11,483 nucleotides of DNA. Origin: Bacteroidales bacterium UBA1187 (GTDB lineage: Bacteria > Bacteroidota > Bacteroidia > Bacteroidales > Paludibacteraceae). Of this stretch, positions 1 through 7,285 are shown piece after piece. The stretch is taken from positions 15,015 to 26,497 of the forward strand of contig DBYL01000001.1 of the NCBI GenBank assembly GCA_002309835.1. The letters run 5' to 3'. Numbering within the stretch: position 1 is the first letter of the stretch; each line of letters starts with the position of its first letter. Position numbers and translations under genes: made by a program. The notes below the pieces were generated by a model. The model did not search any database. It was not told the origin of the DNA and was given only the letters and a program-made list of their open reading frames with translations.

Positions 1-822
1 CTCGCTAAACGCCTCATCTCCGGTGTAGATATCTGGCTCAACACGCCTACTCGTCCGCTCGAAGCATCCGGTACATCCGGTGAGAAAGCGCAGATGAACG
101 GTGTGCTCAACTTCTCCGTCAAGGATGGTTGGTGGTACGAAGGATACGTAGAAGGCGCAGGTTGGTATCTGACCGAAAAACGTACCTACGAGAACCAAGC
201 GCACCAAGATCAGCTCGATGCGGCTACCATCTATCAACTCTTGGAGAAAGATATTATTCCGCTTTACTATGCCAAGAATAGCAAGGGTTACAGCCCTGAG
301 TGGATTCAGTATATCAAGAACTCCGTCACCAAGATTACTCCGCGTTTCACTATGAAGCGTATGATTGATGACTATTTCGCTAAGTTCTATAACAAACTGG
401 CTAAACGTCACGCGCTCTTGCTGGCAGACCACTACAAGGTAGCCAAGGAGATTGCGGCTTGGAAAGAGAATATCGTAGCCCATTGGGATGAGATTGAGGT
501 AGTTAGTAAAACCATCTCGAAGGAACTGGATACCCTCAACGTTGGTGATAAGTTCACCGTTAAGGTTGAACTCGACACCAAGGGTCTCAACGATAAGGGC
601 ATCGGTGTAGAACTCGTAGCCGTTCGTACTTCCACCCATAACAACGACAAACTCTATGAGGTTGAACCGTTGAAACTGGTGAAGAGCGAAGGTAGCCATC
701 TCTTCTTCGAGAATATCTACCAACTCGACTACGCCGGCGGTATGAAGTTCTGCTTACGTATGTATCCGCAGAACGAACTCCTGCCGCACCGTATGGACTT
801 CTGCTACGTACGTTGGATCTAA
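1..822 (+). CDS. glgP: Alpha-glucan (glycogen/maltodextrin) phosphorylase, C-terminal part; 5' end outside window
   Basis: The frame is open from base 1 and ends in TAA at 820-822, giving the last 273 residues of a larger protein. Family knowledge: GT35 phosphorylases release glucose 1-phosphate from alpha-1,4-glucans in the cytoplasm, using pyridoxal phosphate. Seen: the hallmark stretch DIWLNTPTRPLEASGTSGEK at window residues 10-29, in which the last lysine (bases 85-87) aligns with the cofactor lysine. It is followed by NGVLNFSV, DGWW and KRTYENQ..QDQLDAATIY, which point to the shorter 'alpha-glucan family phosphorylase' subtype and not the E. coli GlgP/MalP subtype. The last 70 or so residues look like the beta-rich C-terminal extension usual in that subtype. 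The in-frame ATG at 94 lies after the cofactor lysine and is not a real start. In some Bacteroidota a glycosyltransferase is fused or adjacent upstream; that cannot be seen here. A strong terminator follows directly, so this is the end of its transcript. Confidence 0.93.
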   Translation, partial: LAKRLISGVDIWLNTPTRPLEASGTSGEKAQMNGVLNFSVKDGWWYEGYVEGAGWYLTEKRTYENQAHQDQLDAATIYQLLEKDIIPLYYAKNSKGYSPEWIQYIKNSVTKITPRFTMKRMIDDYFAKFYNKLAKRHALLLADHYKVAKEIAAWKENIVAHWDEIEVVSKTISKELDTLNVGDKFTVKVELDTKGLNDKGIGVELVAVRTSTHNNDKLYEVEPLKLVKSEGSHLFFENIYQLDYAGGMKFCLRMYPQNELLPHRMDFCYVRWI

Positions 823-848
823 AATCGGCAGCATAGTATGCTAAACAG

Positions 849-882
849 AGAGAGATTTCGGATGCCGAAGTCTCTCTTTTTT
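849..882 (+). terminator. Intrinsic (Rho-independent) terminator after the phosphorylase gene
   Basis: Two 13-base arms (849-861 and 865-877) pair with one G-U wobble around a three-base loop (ATG, 862-864). The base of the stem runs directly into a run of T that extends to 882. The structure begins 27 nt after the phosphorylase stop codon. It should end that transcript and insulate the next gene. No T-run follows it on the opposite strand, so it is not bidirectional. Confidence 0.92.
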
Positions 883-912
883 GTGCAACCATCTTTTCAA
901 ATATCAATTCAT

Positions 913-2841
913 ATGAACGATTCTATCTCTATTTATGAACCCTTTAGTTGCGAAACACCGGCCGATCTGTTAGCCAAAGAAGTGTTTACCACCGGTTGTA
1001 TGCCGGGTCCCCGCAAAGCCCCTATTACTCCTGGCGGAAGCGGCTGGACCGAAAGACCCGACACCGGTAAAATAACAAAGTCAATGCCCATCGGCGATGC
1101 GTGGCCTTTCCTGTTGTACGCCCTTTTCTACCTACTCTTCATTTGGCGAAAACGGCAGAAAAGACATCTCTTTCTGCTCGTGCTTTCGCTCTTTTCCCCG
1201 CTGGCCTATGCTGCAATATCGGCCCTTACCTACAGTACATCAGCGCCCAATGCGGGCCAAACAGTCGTTATCACGCCTACGATTGCTTCTGCCCCTGACG
1301 AGCGAATCGTCACGCTATGCTGGAGCCTCTATCACGATGCGGACTGCACGTCCGAAGTGGACGATATCAAGTTCCGCTCCGCCTACCCTATAGCCCCTAA
1401 TGCCGTCCGCTTCACCGCACCGGATGCAGGAACCTATTATATCAAAAGCGCTATTCATACAGGTCGGCTGTGCGACGGACTGATGGATAGTTACTATGTG
1501 CATCCGCTCGTCGTCTATCCGGAGGACGCAGACCTTATCCTGCGTCGAGACGCGCAAGAAAGCGGTATCCGCATCGACCTGCACTCCTCCTCATCCATGC
1601 AAGCTTACGGCGTCTTGCGCTTCAGTCGCGAGGCTCTCGATAACGAAGAACTTAGTCCCTTTCAGCGCTATAACTACTTCATTTCCTTCCCCTTCGATGT
1701 ACAAGTGGCGGATATCTACGGCATCGGATCAGTAGGTTCACACTGGCTTGTTTATTACTATGACGGCAAGGGAAGAGCAGAAAACGGTTTCTTGGAAGAT
1801 CGAACGGATAACTGGGTGATGATTGATGACACCGACTCTATCTTGCACGCCGGACAAGGCTATCTGCTACAACTGAACGCCATCCAAATGGCAGCCGATG
1901 CCACCTGGCCAAACGGAGAAGACATCGCCTCGCTCTATTTTCCGGCACGCTCGACCATCACATCCGTCACTACCGCCAACGAGACTATCCCTGCCCTCAG
2001 CGAAGCCTATCAATGCACCATCGACCTCTCCGCCACCTACGGCCCGGATGGCGACCGACGCGACAAAGACAGTTACTGGCGATGCATCGGCGTGCCCGGT
2101 TTCAGTGCCCCTTCGGCCGTCACTAACTTGCCGTACTTTTACGAATGGAATAGCGCCGATAACTCGCTCAACGTCATATCCAGCGCCGAATACTCGTTCG
2201 CGCCTACCCACGCCTACCTCGTGCAGAATGGCGACGAGATTATCTGGTCAAATGTATCCAAACCTGCTTTTGCACCACTCATCCGACAGGCTGAACCGGA
2301 TAGCCATGAACTGTGTCTGACGCTTCAACAAAGCGCTGAGACCTGCGACCGAACTTATATCCGTCTCTCGGACGAAGACCGCGTCAGCACGGACTTTGAC
2401 TATCATTTCGACCTTATCAAAGAGCGTAATCCCGGCAAAGCCAACCTCTATTCATTCATCGGCTACGAACGTGTGGCGGCTAACTGCCTGCCCATCAGCG
2501 AAACGACCTTGACCATACCGCTCGGCGTGCAGATAGTATCCAATGGCGAGTACACCTTCGCCCTTCCGTCTGTGCCCGACTGTTATACGCTAACCCTCAT
2601 CGACGCGTTCACCGATACGCGAACGAACCTCGCCCTGTCCGACTATACCACATCGCTGGAGCTCGGCACATATGACAACCGTTTTGCTCTCGAAATAAGG
2701 CCTGCACTTGCTGTCCCAACGGATAACGAACCGGTCACCGATGCCTCGTCACCCGTCACCCGTAAGATTCTTCGCGACGGACATCTATTCATCCTCCGCG
2801 ACGGACACCTCTTCGACATCCAAGGGCAGCTACTGCATTGA
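913..2841 (+). CDS. Exported/envelope protein of unknown function with Bacteroidales-type C-terminal tail
   Basis: I do not recognise a named family or enzymatic motif. The start at 913 gives 642 residues. An earlier in-frame ATG (838) is rejected because the extra 25 codons would be encoded by the terminator hairpin. Residues 1-57 are polar and proline/glycine-rich near 36-50. Residues 59-78 (PIGD then a hydrophobic run) form a likely membrane helix followed by RKRQKR. Residues 85-100 are a second hydrophobic run ending in AYA-A, like a signal peptidase I site. The rest is beta-rich with no further helix: an Ig-like stretch at about 101-205, then a region with YNYFISFPFDVQVADIYGIG (253-272), and near the end VQIVSNGEYTFALP and LELGTYDNRFALEI. 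The latter resemble C-terminal beta domains of Bacteroidales surface proteins. The last residues contain ILRDGHLF twice in tandem (619-634) and then DIQGQLLH. There are eleven cysteines. A shorter product from ATG 1084 is possible. It probably acts outside the cytoplasm; substrate and role are unknown. Confidence 0.8.
   Translation: MNDSISIYEPFSCETPADLLAKEVFTTGCMPGPRKAPITPGGSGWTERPDTGKITKSMPIGDAWPFLLYALFYLLFIWRKRQKRHLFLLVLSLFSPLAYAAISALTYSTSAPNAGQTVVITPTIASAPDERIVTLCWSLYHDADCTSEVDDIKFRSAYPIAPNAVRFTAPDAGTYYIKSAIHTGRLCDGLMDSYYVHPLVVYPEDADLILRRDAQESGIRIDLHSSSSMQAYGVLRFSREALDNEELSPFQRYNYFISFPFDVQVADIYGIGSVGSHWLVYYYDGKGRAENGFLEDRTDNWVMIDDTDSILHAGQGYLLQLNAIQMAADATWPNGEDIASLYFPARSTITSVTTANETIPALSEAYQCTIDLSATYGPDGDRRDKDSYWRCIGVPGFSAPSAVTNLPYFYEWNSADNSLNVISSAEYSFAPTHAYLVQNGDEIIWSNVSKPAFAPLIRQAEPDSHELCLTLQQSAETCDRTYIRLSDEDRVSTDFDYHFDLIKERNPGKANLYSFIGYERVAANCLPISETTLTIPLGVQIVSNGEYTFALPSVPDCYTLTLIDAFTDTRTNLALSDYTTSLELGTYDNRFALEIRPALAVPTDNEPVTDASSPVTRKILRDGHLFILRDGHLFDIQGQLLH
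2767..2814 (+). repeat. Tandem duplication of a 24-bp (8-codon) unit at the end of the exported-protein gene
   Basis: Bases 2767-2790 and 2791-2814 both encode ILRDGHLF. The two copies differ at four of 24 positions, all of them synonymous third-codon changes. The tail of many Bacteroidales secreted proteins has the loose form 'x-I-R-D-G-Q-L-Y-I-x-R-D-G-x-x-Y-x-x-x-G', so the symmetry may be an old property of this tail. Here the two halves are identical in protein. Confidence 0.85.
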
Positions 2842-2874
2842 GGGACAACCGGTATCGGCTATGGTATGGGATAC
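2842..2874. other. 33-bp spacer between convergent genes, no clear terminator
   Basis: The exported-protein gene (plus strand) and gltS (minus strand) end 33 bp apart. Only a weak possible hairpin is visible (GTATC at 2852-2856 with GATAC at 2870-2874, 13-nt loop) and there is no T-run on either side. Transcripts may run into each other's 3' ends, or end by Rho. Confidence 0.5.
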
Positions 2875-4149
2875 TTATATAGATAGCAGTTTCAGGAAGA
2901 GGGAGATGATGCCGGTGTTGATGATATCGGTAAACATCGAACCGATGATGGGTACGATGAGGAAGGGTGTCGGGGCATAATGGTACTTATAGCACACGGC
3001 ACTCATGTTGGCCATGGCGTTGGGTGTGGCGCCTAATCCGAAGCCGCACAAGCCTGCACACAGCACTGCCGCATCGTAGGTGCGACCTAAGATCGGGAAA
3101 GCAATAAAATAGACGAACGCCACCATCATCGCCACTTGGGCTGCGAGGATGACTACCAGCGGCAGTGCCAGACTCTGCAGTTCCCACAGCCGCAGCGAGA
3201 TCATCGCCATTCCGAGGAACAAAGACAGACAGATGTTACCCACACTAACGATACGCTCCATATCCAGATGTCTGTCGGCTTTAACCCATTTCCCGTCTTT
3301 CTTGTAAGGGATAAATCCGATGGTGTTACGGATGACTGCAGCTAAAATCAGAGCACCGAAATAGGTTGGAAAGGTGATGCCGGTCTTGGCGAGCAACCAA
3401 CTGAGTATGGTACCGCCTCCCATTGCCAAAAGAATCCAGTAGCTGGCTTTGGCGTACTGCTGAAACTCCTGCTCGTTGGTACTCACGCGCTCGGCACGTC
3501 CAGCAGGAGAAGCTTCGTCGCTCTCGATACCGGACATGGCGGGATCGATAGCCGCATCTTTGGGTTGCATCTGTTCATGTGTCAATTTCTTGCGAATGAT
3601 CAGGTTAGCTAACGGTCCACCCACCATCGAACCGGCTATCAGACCGAAAGTAGCTGCAGCCATTCCGATGGTAGCTGCGCCTTGCAGTCCCATCTGCTCC
3701 AAGATGCCGGCAAACCCAGCTGCTGTACCGTGTCCTCCCGTCATGGATACACTGCCTGCCGCCATACCCAGCAACGGATCCACATGCATGAGACGGGTGA
3801 TACCCATCGGCATCAAGTCCTGCAGCGTAATCATGAGCACCAACAGAAGGAGCATGAGCCCCAACAGTTTGCCTCCTTTTTTGAGCACACGCAGGTCGCA
3901 CTGGTATCCCACACACGTAAAAAAGGCCACCATGAAGACATCCTGCAAGGTCTTATCGAACGACACCTCCACATGGAACCAAGCGTACAGCGCCAGGGTG
4001 AGCAACGAGAAGATGAGACCACCGGTTACCGGCGAAGGCACGCAGAACTTCTGCAGAAAACTTACTTTTCGCGTTAATAACATACCGATCATAAGGGCTA
4101 ATGCACCTATGCCGGCGGTTTGAATCATATCCAATTCTACAGGTATCAT
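2875..4149 (-). CDS. gltS: Sodium/glutamate symporter
   Basis: This 424-residue inner-membrane protein imports glutamate with sodium ions (ESS family). It aligns by eye along its whole length with E. coli GltS (about 400 residues). Shared stretches include SFLQKFCVPSPVTGGL (30-45), DPLLGMAAGSVSMTGGHGTA (124-143) and CGFGLGATPNAMANM (368-382). The GGHGT and GLGATP regions are the two inverted-repeat signature loops thought to line the substrate path. The halves are joined by a hydrophilic loop at about 186-232, somewhat longer than in E. coli, which accounts for the greater length. The start at 4149 lies 6 nt after the stop codon of the YjdF-like gene; a second Met at residue 8 is a possible alternative. 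It is the last gene of the minus-strand operon. It may supply glutamate as nutrient or for cell-wall precursors, but a link to the pump is only inference. Confidence 0.95.
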   Translation of the reverse strand: MIPVELDMIQTAGIGALALMIGMLLTRKVSFLQKFCVPSPVTGGLIFSLLTLALYAWFHVEVSFDKTLQDVFMVAFFTCVGYQCDLRVLKKGGKLLGLMLLLLVLMITLQDLMPMGITRLMHVDPLLGMAAGSVSMTGGHGTAAGFAGILEQMGLQGAATIGMAAATFGLIAGSMVGGPLANLIIRKKLTHEQMQPKDAAIDPAMSGIESDEASPAGRAERVSTNEQEFQQYAKASYWILLAMGGGTILSWLLAKTGITFPTYFGALILAAVIRNTIGFIPYKKDGKWVKADRHLDMERIVSVGNICLSLFLGMAMISLRLWELQSLALPLVVILAAQVAMMVAFVYFIAFPILGRTYDAAVLCAGLCGFGLGATPNAMANMSAVCYKYHYAPTPFLIVPIIGSMFTDIINTGIISLFLKLLSI

Positions 4150-4155
4150 ATGCCG

Positions 4156-4836
4156 TTAAGATTTGACCGGAGCGGGTTGAGGACGGTATCGCTCGACGAG
4201 CGCGTTGTGGCGAACACGGCCATAGATGGCAACACCTGACGCACAAACGAACAGCAGAAGCAAATCCGTCATCGCGTCCGCGTAGACAGGATTATTGGTG
4301 ATATACTCCGGATGGAAAAGCGAAAAATAGAAGTATTCAATCACTTCCCAGCATGCGCCCATGCCTACGGAAAAGAAGACAACAATCAGTGCGATGAGGC
4401 GTTTGTCAAGACGGATATAGTCGCTCCACAGGTGCATCGCCACATGAATCTGCCACAAGAGAATAAACGGAAGAAGGATACCTGTTTCCATCAGCACCAG
4501 TTGATCCCACCATCCGATACGCCCGTTGAGGTCCAGTCCGTCGCCTAAGATAAGCGAGCACAGACAGTAGAGGATCATGAAGATAGAGATGAGCGGCGGT
4601 ACATCAAAGCGCCATGTCTTATGCATCATTCGAGGTACACTGATCACAAACGCCATACCTGCATACTGCATCGCACGCAGCAGGATGAGACCGCCGGAGG
4701 TATGGTCGAAGAACGTGAGTTCCACCAAGTGGCAAAAACCCAATGTAACCACCAGACCGAGAGCGAAATTATTGAATAGCTGATTCTTCTTATGCCTATC
4801 CAGACCGAAGAAGTATTTATACTTTTTCTTTGCCAT
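4156..4836 (-). CDS. Six-helix membrane protein resembling DUF2238/YjdF
   Basis: This 226-residue protein has a basic start (MAKKKYKYF) and six hydrophobic segments at about 22-42, 51-67, 82-98, 117-133, 148-164 and 188-207, so it sits in the inner membrane with little exposed mass. Resemblance to DUF2238 (E. coli YjdF) rests on GACWEVIEYFYF (160-171), like that family's G-x-x-W-E-x-x-E-F signature, and on DAMTDLLLL (187-195), like its D-T-x-x-D-L segment. The usual aspartate/histidine segment near the middle is represented here by GWWDQLVLMETG (108-119), a weaker match, so the assignment is tentative. YjdF has no established function. The gene starts 14 nt after the mltG stop and ends 6 nt before gltS, so all three are almost certainly co-transcribed. 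The basic C-terminus (RVRHNALVERYRP) is probably cytoplasmic. Confidence 0.6.
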   Translation of the reverse strand: MAKKKYKYFFGLDRHKKNQLFNNFALGLVVTLGFCHLVELTFFDHTSGGLILLRAMQYAGMAFVISVPRMMHKTWRFDVPPLISIFMILYCLCSLILGDGLDLNGRIGWWDQLVLMETGILLPFILLWQIHVAMHLWSDYIRLDKRLIALIVVFFSVGMGACWEVIEYFYFSLFHPEYITNNPVYADAMTDLLLLFVCASGVAIYGRVRHNALVERYRPQPAPVKS

Positions 4837-4850
4837 TTGTTGCTGAGAGT

Positions 4851-5915
4851 TTATTTGATATGCTTTTTATTCATCATTCGTTGGTAGTTACGCGCTGCCG
4901 AGGTATGGGTGCCGTAGGATGAGGAGAAGATATGCGTACCATCCAAAGCGGGACTGGCGCACATATACAGGTAGTCGGTTTTGGGAGCGTTCAGCACAAA
5001 ATCCAACGTACGCGGTAGCGGACAACGGATCGGTCCGGGAGGCAGGCCTTTGTTTAAATAGGTGTTGTACGGTGATTCCACTTTCAAATGGCTTTTGAGC
5101 ACACGCTTAATAGAGAAATCGCCTACGGCATAGATCACAGTCGGACAAGCCTGCAGCGGCATGCCTTTGCGAAGCCGGTTGATATACAGACTGGCGATAG
5201 TAGGCATATCCTTGGGGATGTAAGTCTCGCTTTCGACGATGGACGCAATAACAGCCACTTGAACAGGTGTCAGACCCTGTGCTTCGGCTTTGCGGCGACG
5301 CTCCTTCGTCCAAAAGGCGTAGTATTCACGCTCCATCCGTTTGAAAAGTTCATCCGGCGAGATGGTCCAATACACCTCGTACGTATTGGGGATAAAGAGG
5401 CAGCGGCTGCTCTCGGCGGTGAGGTTAAACTCGCCCATATACCGGTCGTCGCTCAGACGTTCAATCAGTGCCACACTGTCCAGCATCAGTTGCTTCGCCA
5501 AAACGCCTGCCAAGTCTTCGCGCGTACGAACCGTGTTAGTCCATTTAAGTCGGATAGGTGTCTGGTCACCCGTTTGCAGTTTGCTGATAAAGAGTTTGTC
5601 TCCCATTTCGGCTGGGAAAACATAGTACCCGGGCTTCGAATCGGTGAATACCTTCAGCCGCATATGCCAGCGTAAGTCCAGTTCACCGCTGATGTCGTAG
5701 TTCTTGCGAATCATATTCAGCACCGAATCGACGGACATGTCCGGGTAGATATAATAGCTGTGCTCCTTACCGTCGAGCGAGCGCAGGTTACTCACATGAT
5801 AGCGGTAGTACTGCTCCACGCCGAACGTGAGCAGAAATAGCACAAGTCCTACTACAACGCCCAGTGAGGTATGCACGAAGGATGGTTTGATTGTAATATT
5901 TACTTTCTTAAGCAT
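4851..5915 (-). CDS. mltG: Endolytic murein transglycosylase (YceG family)
   Basis: MltG is anchored in the inner membrane and cuts nascent peptidoglycan strands in the periplasm, leaving 1,6-anhydro ends; in E. coli this is thought to set glycan strand length. The 354 residues are close to the E. coli length (340). Seen: a short cytoplasmic tail, one membrane helix at about 17-33, a LysM-like region at about 50-125, and the YceG catalytic domain from about 130. The catalytic motif is ASIVESET at 224-231, with E228 aligning with the E. coli catalytic glutamate (E218). Downstream come LYINRLRKGMPLQACPTVIYA (243-263), SPYNTYLNKGLPPGPI (281-296) and DYLYMCA (314-320), all family hallmarks. The gene starts 5 nt after the tolC-like stop and ends 14 nt before the YjdF-like gene, placing it inside the efflux operon. 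All catalytic features are present, so it should be active. Confidence 0.96.
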   Translation of the reverse strand: MLKKVNITIKPSFVHTSLGVVVGLVLFLLTFGVEQYYRYHVSNLRSLDGKEHSYYIYPDMSVDSVLNMIRKNYDISGELDLRWHMRLKVFTDSKPGYYVFPAEMGDKLFISKLQTGDQTPIRLKWTNTVRTREDLAGVLAKQLMLDSVALIERLSDDRYMGEFNLTAESSRCLFIPNTYEVYWTISPDELFKRMEREYYAFWTKERRRKAEAQGLTPVQVAVIASIVESETYIPKDMPTIASLYINRLRKGMPLQACPTVIYAVGDFSIKRVLKSHLKVESPYNTYLNKGLPPGPIRCPLPRTLDFVLNAPKTDYLYMCASPALDGTHIFSSSYGTHTSAARNYQRMMNKKHIK

Positions 5916-5920
5916 TGCGT

Positions 5921-7285
5921 CTATCTATTATAATCGTTGTATTTGTGCAGGGCGGTGCGGTAAGTAATGAGCGCATCGGTGTAGGCGTTCTCGGCTTGGA
6001 GAAGGAGGGCCTCCGCTTCCATCAGTTCGGTCATTGTACCTACACCTGCTTGGTAATTCATGAGGGATATACGGTGGTTCTCCTGCGCGAGATTGCGGCT
6101 GCTGCGATGCTGCTCCATCAGTTTGAGTGACTCAATCAGATGGTCGTATATCTGGCGATTCTGCAGACTCATCTTCTCCGTCAGGTCCTGCTGCATAAGT
6201 TCCGCCTGTTGTATCTTCAGATCGTGCTGTTTGAGTCGGTGCGCCGTCTCGCCCCAGCCGGTGAGAGGTATGCTGAGGTTGACAAAAACCAATGCGTTAG
6301 CGGTGTGCTTCTCAAAGAAGTTGGAGTACCCGCCCGTGATGCCGAGAGCCAGATGAGGCAGTGTCTCGCCGAGCGTAAGACGGCGGTTCATTTGATTGTA
6401 GCGGATGTTGAGTTCCAGCAGTTTGGTTTCCGGCCGGTTGCTGATAATGATGGTATCGGGTTGCTCGGACAGGGCAATGATATCGTCGTCGTTGAGCGGT
6501 TGTAAGAGCAGTTCGTGGTCGTAGGGTTGGCCGATGAGGTGACAGAGCAAACGAGAGGCGAGTTGTATACCGTCCTCCAGTTGCAGCGACTTAGTCTGCA
6601 TCTCGTTTTGCTTCAGTTGCACGCGCAGCAGGTCATTGGTGGTGACCAGACCGTTGTTATACGCCACTTGGGCGATATTGCTGATGGTATCCAGCAGACT
6701 TAGCACTTTGCTCACTGTCTGACGTTTGTCGATCAGTCCTGCTATGAGCCAATACGTGTCTGTAACCTCCTGCTCCACATCGCGTTCACTGACTTCCTGC
6801 TTCAGCCGCGAGGCATCGATACCCAATTGGGCAAGTTTATTGGCAGTAACGATCTGTCCGCCCCAATACAAGGGTTGTACGGCTTGCGCATTCGCCCTCG
6901 CACCCCAACGGAGCATCTTAATCTCCGAACTGACACTCGCATTCGGGTCTTTCTCTTTGGCTATTGCATCCAGCAGCTCGAAGGTAGTTCGGAGAAGGTC
7001 TTTGGTCTCTCCTTGCAGTCCCATCTCCGTCACATCGGCGTCGATGAGCGGCTTGGCGGCTCCGAAGGCAAATCCCTGCAAACTGACCTGCGGGAAGTAT
7101 TTCCACAGCATCTGTTTTTTCATCTCCTGAGAAACCGCCACTTCCAGCGCAGCAGAACGGATGGTGCAATTATGCTGACGTGCCAGGCTCAGGCAAGAGT
7201 CGAGACTGAGCAACTGCTGGGCTGGAGCCATGAGGCAACAGCTAATAGCCAACAGCCCTATTATCAATCGTTTATTGGTGTTCAT
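5921..7285 (-). CDS. TolC-family outer-membrane efflux channel
   Basis: The protein is 454 residues from the start at 7285. An upstream ATG (7324) is rejected because it would add 13 residues before a good signal peptide; residues 1-22 run from MNTNKR through a hydrophobic core to APA-Q. Family knowledge: three copies form an outer-membrane beta-barrel with a long periplasmic alpha-helical tunnel that docks on RND pumps. Seen: the internal repeat of OEP proteins, with long amphipathic helices rich in Gln/Leu/Ala at about 148-250 and 345-450. Each half is preceded by a short strand segment (YWGGQIVT, 140-147; ALVFVNLSIPLTGWGE, 331-346). YNNGLVTTNDLLRVQ (209-223) and YQAGVGTMTELMEAEALLLQ (411-430) are the repeated 'Y-x-x-G-x-x-x-x-x-x-L-L' motifs. 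A Cys pair at 16-17 could suggest a lipoprotein, but the lipobox is poor. It overlaps the pump gene by 14 nt, so translation is probably coupled. Confidence 0.93.
   Translation of the reverse strand: MNTNKRLIIGLLAISCCLMAPAQQLLSLDSCLSLARQHNCTIRSAALEVAVSQEMKKQMLWKYFPQVSLQGFAFGAAKPLIDADVTEMGLQGETKDLLRTTFELLDAIAKEKDPNASVSSEIKMLRWGARANAQAVQPLYWGGQIVTANKLAQLGIDASRLKQEVSERDVEQEVTDTYWLIAGLIDKRQTVSKVLSLLDTISNIAQVAYNNGLVTTNDLLRVQLKQNEMQTKSLQLEDGIQLASRLLCHLIGQPYDHELLLQPLNDDDIIALSEQPDTIIISNRPETKLLELNIRYNQMNRRLTLGETLPHLALGITGGYSNFFEKHTANALVFVNLSIPLTGWGETAHRLKQHDLKIQQAELMQQDLTEKMSLQNRQIYDHLIESLKLMEQHRSSRNLAQENHRISLMNYQAGVGTMTELMEAEALLLQAENAYTDALITYRTALHKYNDYNR

Noticed and set aside
1898..2320. 140-codon plus-strand frame inside the exported-protein gene
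   Set aside because: It is a shifted frame dominated by Pro, Ser, Thr and Arg, and overlaps fully with the better-supported reading frame.
2852..2874. Possible bidirectional terminator hairpin (GTATC...GATAC) between the convergent genes
   Set aside because: The stem is only five base pairs with a 13-nt loop and no T-run on either strand.
3476..4123. 215-codon open frame on the plus strand opposite gltS
   Set aside because: It lies wholly antisense to a clear GltS gene, has a proline/serine/arginine-heavy composition without domain-like pattern, and is a by-product of the codon use of the real gene.
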